Shown: piece after piece, positions 49,501-60,670 of the stretch
How the letters are laid out: each line of letters opens with the position of its first letter
How positions within the stretch are numbered: position 1 is the stretch's first letter
From: Tausonia pullulans
Taxonomy: Eukaryota > Basidiomycota > Tremellomycetes > Cystofilobasidiales > Mrakiaceae
DNA: 64,000 nucleotides
Direction of reading: 5' to 3'
NCBI GenBank assembly: GCA_951802195.1
Contig: OX637627.1
Span: forward strand, 186,001 to 250,000
Program-made: the position numbers and the translations under genes
The notes under the pieces: generated by a model
The model's input: only the letters and a program-made list of their open reading frames with translations
The model's database searches: none
What the model was told of the DNA's origin: nothing

Positions 49501-49893
49501 AGATGGGAGAAGAAGACGGAAGGCGGACTGAATTATCTGTTGACGTGGCTGAGCAGGACTGGAGCAACACGGCACGATAACCTCCCTAGTAGCTCGTTGT
49601 TTTGGTTGTTTCTTGTCTTGGTCAGGTCGTCCCCCTCCTTCTTAGTCTCCCCCATTCCTCTCGCTCTTTTCTTGCTTCCTTCCCCTCCCTTCCTCCATCT
49701 CATCCTGCCCTGTTTCATCTTGTTCGACCCATCCACCTCCCAGCCGGTGCCAACTAGTGCCTCTAATCTCTTTCATCAACATGCAATAAACGAAACAGCA
49801 TGCAATCTTTCCATTCGCATGTTTTGATTGATCCTCCCTTCTCCGTTCTCCCTCCCTCCCTTCCACTCTCCGTCTCCCGGCGACCTCCTTCAT
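46560..49893. other. 3.3 kb stretch upstream of the velvet gene, mostly without a recognised gene
   Basis: Upstream of the velvet start and downstream of the OST1 stop (both minus strand). A possible small exon group at about 47230-47650 is listed separately. The rest contains only motif-free overlapping frames, pyrimidine tracts at 49600-49730 near the OST1 3' end, and a G9 run at about 49231. Long upstream regions are common for fungal developmental regulators, so much of it may be promoter. Confidence 0.45.
47232..47650 (-). CDS. Possible exons of an unidentified small gene
   Basis: On the minus strand the frame giving PGPTLVSPPVFDSPSSSSDS followed by HMMADDDGPASGFRFTPVRQ and AKGKAREQL (about 47620-47470) looks coding in composition. 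A donor-like GTCAGTCG follows. An acceptor GGTTAG near 47335 would join in phase to QAPETRAQAPCPACPRGVRV and YGELCPSDPAF. The two Cys pairs are suggestive of nothing specific. An ATG-ATG pair lies at about 47552. No family recognised. It could also be a leader exon set of the velvet gene or chance. Confidence 0.25.
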
Positions 49894-51894
49894 TCAAGCA
49901 AGCGCCCGCTTGAGCCCCATCGTCGCCGCGAAGATGGCAAAGACCGCCGCGGCTCCGGCGATCGGCTTCTGGAAGTGCGCGAGTGGAGAAAGCGAGTACT
50001 TGACCTTTGGGTTCCATGCCGAACTAAGTCAGCACATCGCAGAAGAGGGAGAGGGAAGGAAGCAGGTGGGAGAGGGGACGAACGTAGACGAAGCCGTCGC
50101 CGCACTTCTCGGTGCACCGCGCCTTGCGGATGCGCAGGGCTGGGCGGCCGAGCGTGTCGAGGTAGGTCGTGTGGATGAAGTGCTCCGGCGTCGGGATGCG
50201 GAAGGGGGCCTCGAGGGTGATGTCGCTGTAAAAAAGAGGTCAGGTTGGAGCAAGAGATGACTGAGATAGAGAGGGGGCGACTTGCGTAGCGCCTTCCGGA
50301 AGAACAACGACAAAGTCCACGTTCTCCACCGCCACGTCTGCCATGCCTGTGATAAACGGCACCGCAAGTATATAGCTTCCATCCTGGGTCCTGTGAACGC
50401 TCTTCTCAAGCGGGGCGTCCCATCCAACGGTGAAGTTGTAGCTCCATCCGCCGAGGATCGGGTACCTCGGTCGAAGCTCGAGGATGCTCTCTTCCTTGAT
50501 CGCTTGCTGCCTGCGCTTGACAGTCATGGCTGGCGGAGGCACCGAGGGACGGAAATGCGACGTTGAGACGTTGCCGATGGTGTCGTAGAAGTAAGGAGAA
50601 TGGATCGAGGGGGGGAGACGGAGTGTTACGTCTGACAGAGTCTGGGGGGTCGGGCGACGGAAGTGCTTGGCCTGCTGGTGTGTGATCCGGGCAAAGTGAC
50701 CCTTGAGTCTATCGAGGCGGGAGAAGTCAGTATTGATGCTCGAGATCATGTGAGAGCGTGAGAGTTCAACGCACGTCGGCCCAGTGTTGACGAGCGAGAT
50801 CTTGTCCTCGACGTTGAGGTTGCTTCCCCAGTGGGAGACCTGGGCGACAGAGGTCAGTTCCGTCTCCGCTACACGACAGTGACCACGACCTACCTCGACG
50901 TGTCGCTTGAGGCTGGCGACGGTGATGACCGGCTGATCGTACTTGTAGTGGATCTCAAAGTTCTCGCCGACGGACGCGAGCGCAGGCACGTTGTAGTACG
51001 GGCCGAGCGTCGTTGTCGAGCCAGACTTGGTCACAGCCGAGTCGCGGGTGTATTCCTCCGGAGCAGGTGAGTGTGAGAGAATAGTCGTCGTCGGAGCCCT
51101 GGTGTGACCAGCGTGTGCGTATGAGCTGGACGCACCACCTTACGCTTGCTTCCCCAACTCACCTGATCTTAACGCGAGCAACGTCCGTGTCGAAGATTGA
51201 CTTTACGCCAACATCACCTCGCCAGAGGAGGAACTGCTCCTCGCCCTGCTGGATGCTTGCCGGCAGCGCGCGCGACGAGCCCGTCAGGACAGCAACGGTC
51301 GTGAGCGTGATCGATTCGTCGGCGGCGAGCGGCGAAGGCAGGGTGATGTGATAGAGATAGGAGCGGCTAGAAAGCGAGCACGAGAGACCGTCAGAGTCAG
51401 CATACGTTGGCGCGTCGTCGGCAAACGGACGACACGTCAGAAGGGCGGCATCGAAACGGAGAGAGCGAGATGCTGTCCAAGCAGCAACCGCGTCAAAGCA
51501 TACAGGCACATTTGTCTACAGTGCCCACTTCGCTCTTATCCAGTAACTCATCGCTGAATCTTCCATGTCAACCCCTTCTCATCACAGATACTCACCTCGG
51601 CTCGTAATACTCCCCCCGGCGCCATTCCAGCGGGGCCGACGACTTCTTGTCCTTGGCCTCAAACCACCCGAGATGGGAGTCCTCTTCCTCGCCGAGGGAA
51701 ACAATGTATTCATTGGCGCTGTCGAGGGCCTTGGCGGTGTAGGTCGTGGTGACCTGGGTTGTCGAGCCTCCGAGGTCGATCGTCCGAACGACGGCGTTGT
51801 TGGTGAAGGCCGGGAGGTCGCCGCTCAAGGCTGCTGCCGAAGCGACGAGGGCCAGGAGATGCGGGACGAGGAGGAGTAGGGAAGGGCGGAGCAT
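49894..51894 (-). CDS. OST1: Oligosaccharyltransferase subunit 1 (OST1 / ribophorin I)
   Basis: ER membrane subunit of the complex that N-glycosylates proteins. ATG 51894 opens a clear signal peptide (MLRPSLLLLVPHLLALVASA), then DLPAFTNNAVVRTIDLGGST, TQVTTTYTAKALDSANEYIV and EYYEPRRSYLYHITLPSPLA, then QQGEEQFLLWRGDVGVKSIF. Later exons give GPYYNVPALASVGENFEIHY, YDQPVITVASLKRHVEV, SHWGSNLNVEDKISLVNTGP, ELRPRYPILGGWSYNFTVGW and DAPLEKSVHRTQDGSYILAV, then AVENVDFVVVLPEGA. The last exons carry EHFIHTTYLDTLGRPALRIR and a C-terminal transmembrane segment, PIAGAAAVFAIFAATMGL, ending KRALA at 49894. SHWG, GGW.YNF.VG.D and LPEG are typical of ribophorin I. The cytosolic tail is only about five residues. 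Confidence 0.94.
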
Positions 51895-52152
51895 CCTCGT
51901 GACGAGCGAGGAGGAGAAAGAGAAGTGGGAAAGATGGGAGGTGGTGAGGAGAGCGAGGAGGCAGCCGGCCAGACGCGAGGGGGACGAAGCGTGACGAGGC
52001 GATGTCGGTCGCGTTCGCCCGTCGTCAAGGGACAGGCAGCTTGAACGCGACCCACCCGTCTCAGACTCGCCTTGTCTGTTTCTCTCCTGAACCACGACCA
52101 TCCTTCATCTATCTCTCGACCCATCCTCATATCATCCGGGAAGCACCCGACC
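51895..52152. promoter_or_regulatory. Shared promoter of OST1 and TFIIIC90-like genes
   Basis: 258 nt between outward-facing start codons. Pyrimidine-rich on the plus strand toward the TFIIIC start (TTCATCTATCTCTC). No recognised factor site. Confidence 0.5.
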
Positions 52153-55100
52153 ATGTCGGCTCCTCCAAGGCCCGCCCTGCCAGCCCCGACGCTCCTCTCG
52201 GTCGAACGCATCCTCGCCTCGCTCCCGACACCGAGCAGCCCAAATGTCCTTCAACGTGGACCAGACGGCTCCTTCTCCATCTGCTGCGAGAAGACGATCG
52301 ACATTCTCGTGCGTCCGCCAATGTATTCATGTTGATAGGCTATGCAGAGGGGGGGAAGGGTGAGAACTCCTCGCTGACTGCCGACACTCACTCTGTCGTC
52401 CTTCCTTCGGCCCGAACCCTTCGCCATACAGACGCCTGAGGCAGGCCTCGGCGTCCAGGCAGCCAAGGACGACACGTTCAAGGCAACCTACACGTCCTCG
52501 TGGATGAATGAGGATAAAACCCTCCAAAGCGACGCGGCGGCCGCCGCCGCCCAGCAACAGCAAGAGGCATCCACCGTCACGGATTCATCCGACTTGGTTC
52601 GGCCCGTCAAGTGTCTCCGAACCAAGATCAATGTCCCGACGCTCGACGGCGCGACGGAGTGGGGTCTGGAACACAGCGATGGTGAGTGGAAGAGCTAGGA
52701 AAGGCCTGGCAGGATGCGCTCGAAATGAACCTGACCCTGTCAACACCCCTTGCCGCTCGACTGACAGACCCTCGCTCGCTCGCCGTCAACGCCTGGTACG
52801 GACGAGATGAGCGCCAATGGAGATCCTGCTGTTGGTCTCCTTCCTCGATTGACAAGCTTGGCGGGTGAGTCCGCCCTCGAGGTGTTGCAAAACACAGTGA
52901 AGTGACAGGCAGCCGCCATCGGACAGGTCCGTTCTCGCCTGTCTCACTTCGAACCTCGACGTTTTTATCTATTCGGCACGGAAGGACCCCCTTCAAGGCG
53001 TTTGGAGTGAGGTGAGAAACCGGAGAGGGATTTAGCTGTCTTTCATTGTCCGCTTGCTGAAGATGACTTCGTTCCTTCTCACAGGTGGACGCCTTGACGC
53101 CGCGGCTGATTGCGGCGACCGAGTGGCCTGTCGACAAGGCACCGAAGGACGTCACGCTCGACGCAGAGTACCATGTGAAGCGGACGTTCAGCTGCCAAAC
53201 CATGAGTGGGTCGCCGTGTTCTCCCTTCTCCCATCGCATGGTTGCAGGGTTGACCAGACCAACCGGGATCTTTCTTCCCAGGTCTCGCGTGGTCTCCCCA
53301 AGCTGAAGTGACCCCTCGATCGCCCGCCACGGGGAGGCCGTCAACCTCCAACGTCCTGGCTTTGGGTCACCGCAGTGGACGCGTGACGTTTTGGTCGTCC
53401 GTGCTCTACTTCAAACCTGCATCTGGCTGGCATTCAGTTCATTATGACTCACTTCTCCTTCTTCACAGGCCCAACATCGATGGCAAGCTCGACCTTGTCC
53501 TCTCATATCGGTTATCGCATCTCCATATCTCTTCTCTCTCCTGGACGGAGTGGACATCTGTTGATCCATCTCACAGTGCGTACAGACGAATCTTCTTGTT
53601 TCTTCTACCGAGCTCACATGTACATCGCTTCTCTAGGCTTCGCCGATCTCGCCTACACTCTTCCCGACGGCTCGGTATTCGTCGTCACAGTCACGCTCTC
53701 TATGGACCCCACTGTCGAGCCTCGTCTCCAAATTTCTGAGGCGACGACCATCCACCCAGCCGACCAGCGGCCCCTCACGGCGCTTGTCTGGATCGCTAAA
53801 CCTGGTCGGCTACTTGCTTACACCAAGCCGGGCGAGATTTTGCTTTGGGCACATCCCATATCCCAGGGAGAGGTCGGTTGGAAAGGGACGCAAAGGCTGA
53901 GAACGTCGAAACACGGCAATTGGGCTGGCGCGTCTAAGTTTGCGGGCTGCTCCGGTGCGTGGCCAAGTTGTTTGTAGGGCGTCAGACTCTTCTGACCCGC
54001 CTTCTCTTCCATCTTGTCAGGGATCTCGTCTCTCTCTCCCACATCCCTTGTCGTCTCGCTTTCGGACGGCTCCTTCCACATCGTCGAGCACCTCGACGCT
54101 CCCTCACCTGTGATCAACCTCCCTGTCTCGCGCTACCACTCCAAGGTCGCCCGCGGGATCGTTGTTGAGCTCATGGACGACGAGTTCACTGTCAAATCGT
54201 CGAGGGAGAGTGGAGCGACCAGGGCAGCGGGCGTCATTGCGCTGGGGAACGGGCTCTGGGCTACGATCCATCAAGCCTCCCCTCAGCATGACATCTCCTA
54301 TCAATCAGCTAACCTTGAGCAAGCGACTTTCGTGGTCTGCGAGATTCCGACGCACCAGCAACCTCAATTCGGCACGTACATGCGCACGCTTCAGCACGCG
54401 CTCGATCACTCTACAAACGGTACGTGGTGCATGCCCCGACTTCGGTCCTCTTCAAGCTGACGATCATTCTACTCCTCGCAGCTCTCCTCGAGGCGCCCTC
54501 TCGCGTACTTCTCCCTTCCCTTCTCCCGCTTCTCTCGAAGTCGCCGGCGAATCTCCTGGACCATACGAGCCCGCACATCGTCCGTGCGATCAGTCAGCTC
54601 CCCTCGCTCTTATCCAGGCCTTCGGCAACAACGACCCCGTGCCCTGAGACTCTTGACGAGGTGCGAGAGTGGTTCAGGGAGGGACTCAGGAGGGATCTCT
54701 GGGGCCCAACTGGGCTTGGGACGCTCAGGCTGCGCTACGTTGTGGCGCGGTACCTCGCAGTGAGTATTCTCACCCTGAGCTCATTTATTCCTGGCACCCA
54801 GGGCTAATGCCAACCATCTTCATTCAGGATATTGACGGCCCGAAGAAGGAGGCGTTCGCTCAGAAGCGGGACGAGCTTTCTGGCCTCGTCGTCCTCCAAT
54901 CCCTCCGAATCATCGCAGAATGGGCCGACCGAGCCCAAGGGTTTATCGTCTCCTCTATGGACCGCCTGCTTCTCACTCGACTCCTCCATGCCCTCCTCTC
55001 CCTCTACATCTATCCTTCTCTTCCCTCGTCCTTCCTCCCGCCAACAAAAGACATCAAGAACTCCGCAGGTGGGGTCTTCGACCTGGTCCTCGCACTCGAC

Positions 55101-56106
55101 CTCCCTCTCCTCTCGGACCCCTTGGACATCGAGAAGCTCCTCAACTCACCGGAGGACCAGCTCCTCGGCGTCGATCAACAACAGCAAGGGAAAGACCACC
55201 AGATAGTCTTCTTTGAGCGAGGAGATATTGGATCTGGCGAGGTGGGCCAGAAGTGTCCCTCGTGTGCGGCGAGTGTGCCGTTTGGAAATTTGGACGTTGG
55301 GGTGTGTGACAATGGTCACGTTTGGGGTGCGGTCTCGCCTTGCCATCTTCTTCTTGGGCCGCTGCGCTGACCTTCTTTTTCTTCGATGATCGACAGACCG
55401 CTGCAGTCTGACGTTCGAGCTCATCACGACGCCTCAAACGCGCAAGTGCATTGGCTGCCTTCGACCGGCGCTTCTCGACCTCGATGGGACCAACTCGTTC
55501 GCAGCTCTGGCCATTGAGAACGGACAGGACGCTGCTGAGCTGGCAGGTGCAAACCGGGCTGGCGCAAATGGAGAGGCGGAGGAGTACGCAGAGGCTTCTC
55601 TAGAGGCGGCAGTCGAGAAGGCTGCGACTGCGGATGTGGTGGAGAAAGTAGAAGTCCCAGTAACGAGAGAAGGAGAGGCGGGCCAGGTCGCTCCTGTGGC
55701 TACAGCTGCGAATGGTGAAGCCTTCGCTACTGCTCACAAGGTTGGAGAGGGCACCGCGGCCTTCGGCGCCGATGATGGAGACGACACGATGGACGTCGAT
55801 GTTGGGACGCCGGGGGAAGAGCAAGAGCAGGAGGCCGCGGCTTGTTCGGCTGCTATTGAGGCCGGCAATGACGTCGAGATGACTGCTGCTCCTTCTGAAG
55901 AGCAGCAAGTGTCGAATAAAGGAGAGGGGAAGAAGGCGGCGCCGGCTGAGGAAGAGGTGGTGATGGTCGACAGAAGAGGAGACGCGGAGCCACAGCATGA
56001 GCCGTCGAAGTCGGCGAAGGGCGGCGAGTCGTGGATGATGGAGGAGCTTCTCCAGGCTGCGAGCTGCTGTCTATATTGCGGGGGACGGTTCATGTTGGCG
56101 ATTTAA
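52153..56106 (+). CDS. Transcription factor IIIC subunit, TFIIIC90/GTF3C4-like (Sfc9-type)
   Basis: TFIIIC binds the A and B boxes of tRNA genes and recruits TFIIIB. Start ATG 52153 (MSAPPRPALPAPTLLSVERI). The N-terminal half resembles the TFIIIC-delta WD-like propeller: SFSICCEKTIDIL, CLRTKINVPTLDGATEWGLE, DRQWRSCCWSP-like and SVLACLTSNLDVFIYSARKD, PQGVWSEVDALTPRLIAATE, TMSLAWSPQAEV, LALGHRSGRVTFW, SSLSWTEW and ADLAYTLPDGSVFVV. A helical middle (54480-55090) follows. The C-terminus is the TFIIIC zinc-finger type: GQKCPSCAASVPFGNLDVGV, CDNGHVW, then after an intron DRCSLTFELITTPQTRKCIG, CLRPALLD. A final CCLYCGGRFM sits at the very end (56066-56097). About 190 acidic, Ala/Glu-rich residues separate the last two cysteine groups. 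At least ten introns; some joins near 52860-53060 are uncertain. Confidence 0.8.
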
Positions 56107-56242
56107 TGCTTTGATGACCTTTGGTTGAAAGACGAGATGCCCTTGACGACCGCACATGCGAGCGCGACGGTTGGTCGGCGTGAGTCCTACCTCGGAAGTC
56201 GGTCCGCCAATCGGTTCGACACCCTCTACAACCACCGCCAAG

Positions 56243-57497
56243 ATGCCCGTCCCTGTGCGTCCTTTCCTCGCTCCTCCTACTTATAAGTAGCAGGGCTCCT
56301 CACTAACAGGTTACCCTTATTAACTTCCTAGATGGAGCGTATGTACCCCGTCATTAAAGTGCCAGTGAACAACCGACCTTAGGCTGAAGCCCTCCTCCCT
56401 TCCCTGTCCCCAGTCCTCATGCCCTTCGTGATCATCGTGTGTCCCTCTCGACCTTACAGCTGTCTTCTTGGCCTAACGTTGAATCTTCGGTTTCCTCAGA
56501 CGGCCTTCTACACCGTGTCCGGTACCGGTATCGGTCTCAACAACCGCTGGCGCGAGGACTTGAAGGTGCGCGGGCTTAGTTGCCGTCGACCGGTCGGGCA
56601 GGCTTCTCCTCGTCTCATCCTCCTTGCTGACGGGCACGTACCTGAAATCAAACTTTATAGCCCAGCCGCTACGGCCTCGATTCGTGGCAGCTTGAGATGA
56701 TGGAGCGCGACCGACGACTGACAGGCAGCAAGCGCGGGCAGACGGTTCGTCCTCGTCCAATCCCCTTGATCTTCTTGCCTCTCGCGCTCGCGTCCATCCC
56801 TTTCTCTTACGACCTCTCACGGAGGCGTCCTGTCATTGGATGAGGGCTCTCGCGCATTTGGGAGTGGTGCTAGAGCGAGGGACTGGGCTCTTCCTCCTCT
56901 ACCAGGCAGCCTGCCAGGCCGTCGCCCCGTCTCCTTTCTCCTTTCTCCTTCCGGCTTGCCCGTCCCGAACGGCCTCACGTCGGCGCCCTTGTATGCTGGG
57001 ATGGGCAGCTGTTATCCCGCCGCTACGAACTCCGACTTTCTATCTACGTCGTCCTCGTTTTCTCGATGAGGAGGGACCGTCATTACGGTTGGAGTTCACG
57101 CGGCGGCCGTTCTAAGCAGGACGAGGCTCGTTCCGATGCTTTCGGCATCGGGCCGGTTCGCGTTGAGGCTGCTGAGGGTCGCTTGTGGCGGTCTTGGCAG
57201 GCGACGCATGCTGGCCTACGTTCTGAGAAGCATTGACATGCAACGGAGATGGCGATGTCGAGACAGATGGCGTGTGGAGTCCAGCATCTCAAGAGCGTAA
57301 TGCACGCGCGCGTCTACCCCTCCCTTCCTCATGAACGCTTGCTCTCCTGCCGAGTCCCGTTAGATTCAAGGATGAATTGCTGACTCTTGATTGTCCTTCT
57401 CACCCAGAGTGATCCCAAAGCCCCTGCCGCCTTCTCGGTCAACTCGATCATCGATGCCCAAACGCCTTACCGTGGATCGGCTTCCATTCGCATGTAA
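56243..57497 (+). CDS. Mitochondrial complex I subunit NDUFA1 (MWFE)-like
   Basis: Accessory membrane subunit of NADH:ubiquinone oxidoreductase. Five exons fit in phase: 56243-56254, 56383-56436, 56500-56565, 56661-56744 and 57408-57497, giving 101 residues. The product reads MPVPAEALLPSLSPVLMPFV, IITAFYTVSGTGIGLNNRWR, EDLKPSRYGLDSWQLEMMER, DRRLTGSKRGQTSDPKAPAA and FSVNSIIDAQTPYRGSASIR, M. A single N-terminal membrane helix is followed by the diagnostic MERDRRLTG, which matches animal MWFE (LMERDRRISG). The first exon is only four codons. The last intron is 663 nt, far longer than others in the window, and I saw no gene in it. Too fragmented to appear as one open frame. Confidence 0.87.
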
Positions 57498-57838
57498 AGG
57501 GTGGTCAATCCACTCGGGAGGGAATGCTCAGGGCAACAGAGTATGGTCCGGGGGGAGGGGGGAGAATGCTGTGATATGTCTTTCGATTGCTTCCATCGAA
57601 ACGATTTGAGAGACGGCCTGGCCCTTTACCTCGATTAGAGAGATGATCTGGCCCTTTACCTCCTTCTCGTTCTTGAGCTGGCTTCTCTCCTCTTCCACCT
57701 CCTGATCTGCCCGTCTTGTCGAGAGATGCGCACAAGGCACGGACCCGGCGCGTTTGTTAGACGACAAGGGGGGAGGACAGGCGGGACGTGCCGGCCCTCA
57801 ACCACCTCACCACCACCCACTCTTACGCGCGACCGACG
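57498..57838. other. Intergenic region between NDUFA1-like gene and CHS5
   Basis: 341 nt with the NDUFA1-like 3' UTR and the CHS5 promoter. A short direct repeat GATTAGAGAGATGATCTGGCC-like (unit CTGGCCCTTTACCTC, at about 57618-57632 and 57648-57662) is visible. Nothing else seen. Confidence 0.55.
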
Positions 57839-60542
57839 ATGCCTCTCAAGCAGAAGGAACCCGCCTTCGTGCGTCATCGAACCATCATCTGACTGCCAGG
57901 CTCACTGCTGATCTGTCCTTGCCCCTTGCAGCAAACGTTCACCGTCGGCAAGGTACGTCTTCGTCCTGCGCTGGCCCGAGACCAGAGCGCGGTGCTGTCG
58001 CTTTCGTCCGCTTCCCCGTGCCGATGACGACGGCAGCGAATGCTTGTCTGGGGCCCGGTCGCATCTCTCGCTATGTTGGGGCATCCAGGCTGACCTTGTA
58101 TTTGTTGATCCCCCTATCAGCTCGATGCGGGCATGGTACGAGACGTCTTCTGATCGTGAGAGAGCCGTCACGGCCGTGCTGATCCATCTACGCGATCCCT
58201 TCCTCTTGTCTCAGGCGGTAGGTCGGCCTTCTTTCCTGACTGGCTGAGAGATAGCTTAATGTAGTGGTATCTGATGGTCGTATCCTGTTCAGATCCTCAT
58301 TGGAACGCGTGCCCATCTCATCGAGTTCCCCTCGCTCCTCCTTGTGAGCCCCGTCACGCCCCCTCGTCCCTTATGTCCTTCATCCAGCCTTCCTGCCAAC
58401 TGACACTCACTCTTCCCCTCCCAAAGCCTCCCGGAACCGTCTCCGGATCAATTGTTTCCATCTCGGTCCACCGGAACCACGCCGCCGAGCGCTCGCATGC
58501 CGCAGCCTTTAAGTCGCTCCAGGAGGACATTCTCAACGCTTACGGTGCTCGCTCACCTGAGCCTCCAGTCCTCACCCTCCGCAACACGACCCAGACGAGC
58601 GTTACGCTTGAGTGGGACAGACTCGAGCTCGCGGGAGCCAAGCTGAGGAGCGTCGAGATTTACCGCAACGGGACGCGTCTCGCAGCGATCCCAAACCCGA
58701 CGCACAACACGTCAACCAAGCTGTCCAGCCTTGCGGTCGACACCGACTACACGTTCCAGCTCGTCATGTGCGTTGACTGCATCAGGTTCTGGCGGATTTC
58801 TTGCTCCTCTTCTGACAGCGCGCGTGGTTTGAGTTTGACAGGAAGACCACTGCCGGCACGTACCCCTCCAACGTCATTCGTGTCCGCACGCACACCATCA
58901 AGTGAGTCCTCAGTTGGTCGAAGCAGTCTGTCAAAGCATTCTTGCTGATCCCAGCTTTGTTTCAGCGACACCTCGGGCATCTCAGTCTGCTTCGGCACGG
59001 TCCAGAACCCGGAGCAACTCGCGCTGGCCAAGGCTGCTCTCGAGGAGATGGGCGCCAAGTATTCGTACGTGCTGACCATCCGCGGGCTTCTCTTGCATAA
59101 CGACCGCTGACCGCGCTGTCTCATAAACAGCGACAAGATCCAAATCGACACGACCCACTTTGTCTGCAGCACCCCGGCTGGGACCGGCAACGTCAGGTGC
59201 GCTCGCTACTTGGCCTTGACCAACCTCCTTCTTTGCAGCAGCTGATCTCATTGAGTCTTCCAGCGGGCCGAGCGTCGAGTATCAAAAGGCCCTGCAGCTC
59301 ACGCTCCCTGTCGTCGAGCCCCAATGGATCCTCGCTTGTCTCCACCAGAAGAAGATGGTCCCCATCTCGCAGCACCTCCTCGGCACGCACCCTCAGTTCG
59401 CCGCGTCGGAGAACTTCTCCCGCGTCGCCGATTCGACCTCCCCTCGCTCGCCCATCGCTGGTATGGAGCTCGCCAGGCAGCCGTCGAACGAGTCCCGGGC
59501 TCGAGCCGCTGCGGAGGAGGAAGAGCAGCAGCAGCTCCAGCAGCAGAACTCCGGAGAGGAGATCCCTCGTCCTAGATCTGGTGGGGCGCCCGGCGGGATC
59601 CTTAACCGAGGATTCAAGTTTCCGCTCTCAGCCGAGGCTATCGCCGCTCAGCAACAAGCCGCCGCCGCCTCTGGTTCGGGCTCCCAGTCACCCCCGACGA
59701 TCGTCACTTCCGCCCAGGACGGAGCGGAACCGTCGTCATCGTCGCCTCCCGCCGAGCCGACGCAGGCGCACACGATCCACCCGAACCAAGTGCCTCCGGG
59801 CGGAGTGATGCCCGTCATGCCGGCGATCCACATCATCCAGCCGTCGGTGTCGAGTCCGATCAAGCCGATGCCGCGCGACCTGCCGCATGAGCCGGAGCTG
59901 GATGAGGAGGACGAGGAGGCATACGAACAGCACGAGCACGGGGATGAGGTGACAATCGCTGAGGCGGAGGAGGTGCGAATGGAGGCGGCGGGGGAGCCGA
60001 CCGGGGAAGGAGAGCATCAAGGTGGAGAGGAGGTGACGCTGAAGGAGGCAGAGGAAATTCAGCAGGAGGAGATCGCGGCTGAGATGGAGGCGGAGGTTAC
60101 CGCTCCCGTCGACGAAGAAGAGGAGGAGAAGAAGGTTGAGCCTGAGATTGAGGCCTCGTCGCCCGCTCCCGCCATCGCTGTCCATGAGGAAGAGGAGGGA
60201 ACTCCAGCCCAAGGCGAGACGGTGACGATCGCTGAGGCCGAGGAGGCCCGCGCGACCGAGGCTGAGGTCGAGGCGGGGGCTGGCGCCGACCTCGTCAATC
60301 AGCTCGAGGAGATCGCCCTCGATTCGAAGACGGAGGAGAAACAGATGGAGGAGGAACAGACGGATGCCCAGGAGGTCGTTGTGCCTGAGGAGGACGACGA
60401 CGACATCGATGAAGCCGCGCCGTCTGTCCCGGACAGCCCTCAAATCGAGGAGAGCGGGCAGGCTCATACCGGAGGTGCGGAAGGGGAGAAGAAGAAGAAC
60501 AAGAAGAAGAAGAAGAAAACCACGGGAGGAGGCAAGAAGTAG
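57839..60542 (+). CDS. CHS5: Exomer scaffold CHS5 (FN3 and BRCT domains)
   Basis: Exomer carries chitin synthase and other cargo from the trans-Golgi network to the plasma membrane. The N-terminus is assembled from very small exons (MPLKQKEPAF, QTFTVGK, LDAGM, then ILIGTRAHLIEFPSLLL), matching the Chs5 dimerisation segment TVGKLDA...LIEFP..LLP. Next: PPGTVSGSIVSISVHRNHAA, a fibronectin type III domain (PEPPVLTLRNTTQTSVTLEW, AKLRSVEIYRNGTRLAAIPN, LAVDTDYTFQLVM, SNVIRVRTHT) and a BRCT domain (GISVCFGTVQNPEQLALAKA, ALEEMGAKYSDKIQID, THFVCST, QKALQLTLPVVEPQWILACL). The C-terminal 380 residues (59400-60540) are disordered, very acidic, and contain three VT(I/L)xEAEE repeats. They end in a Lys-rich tail (KKKNKKKKKK). 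The acidic Lys-rich end is a known Chs5 trait in yeast. Confidence 0.9.
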
Positions 60543-60670
60543 AGTAGAGTAGAGTACTCGTGCTGCGTTCTTCGCGGCCGGCGGCGGCTTTTGATCAATC
60601 ATATGAAGGATCGCTCCTTTCTTTCACACGCCACGCGCCGCGTCGTCAGCTGAAGCCAGATTACTATCAC

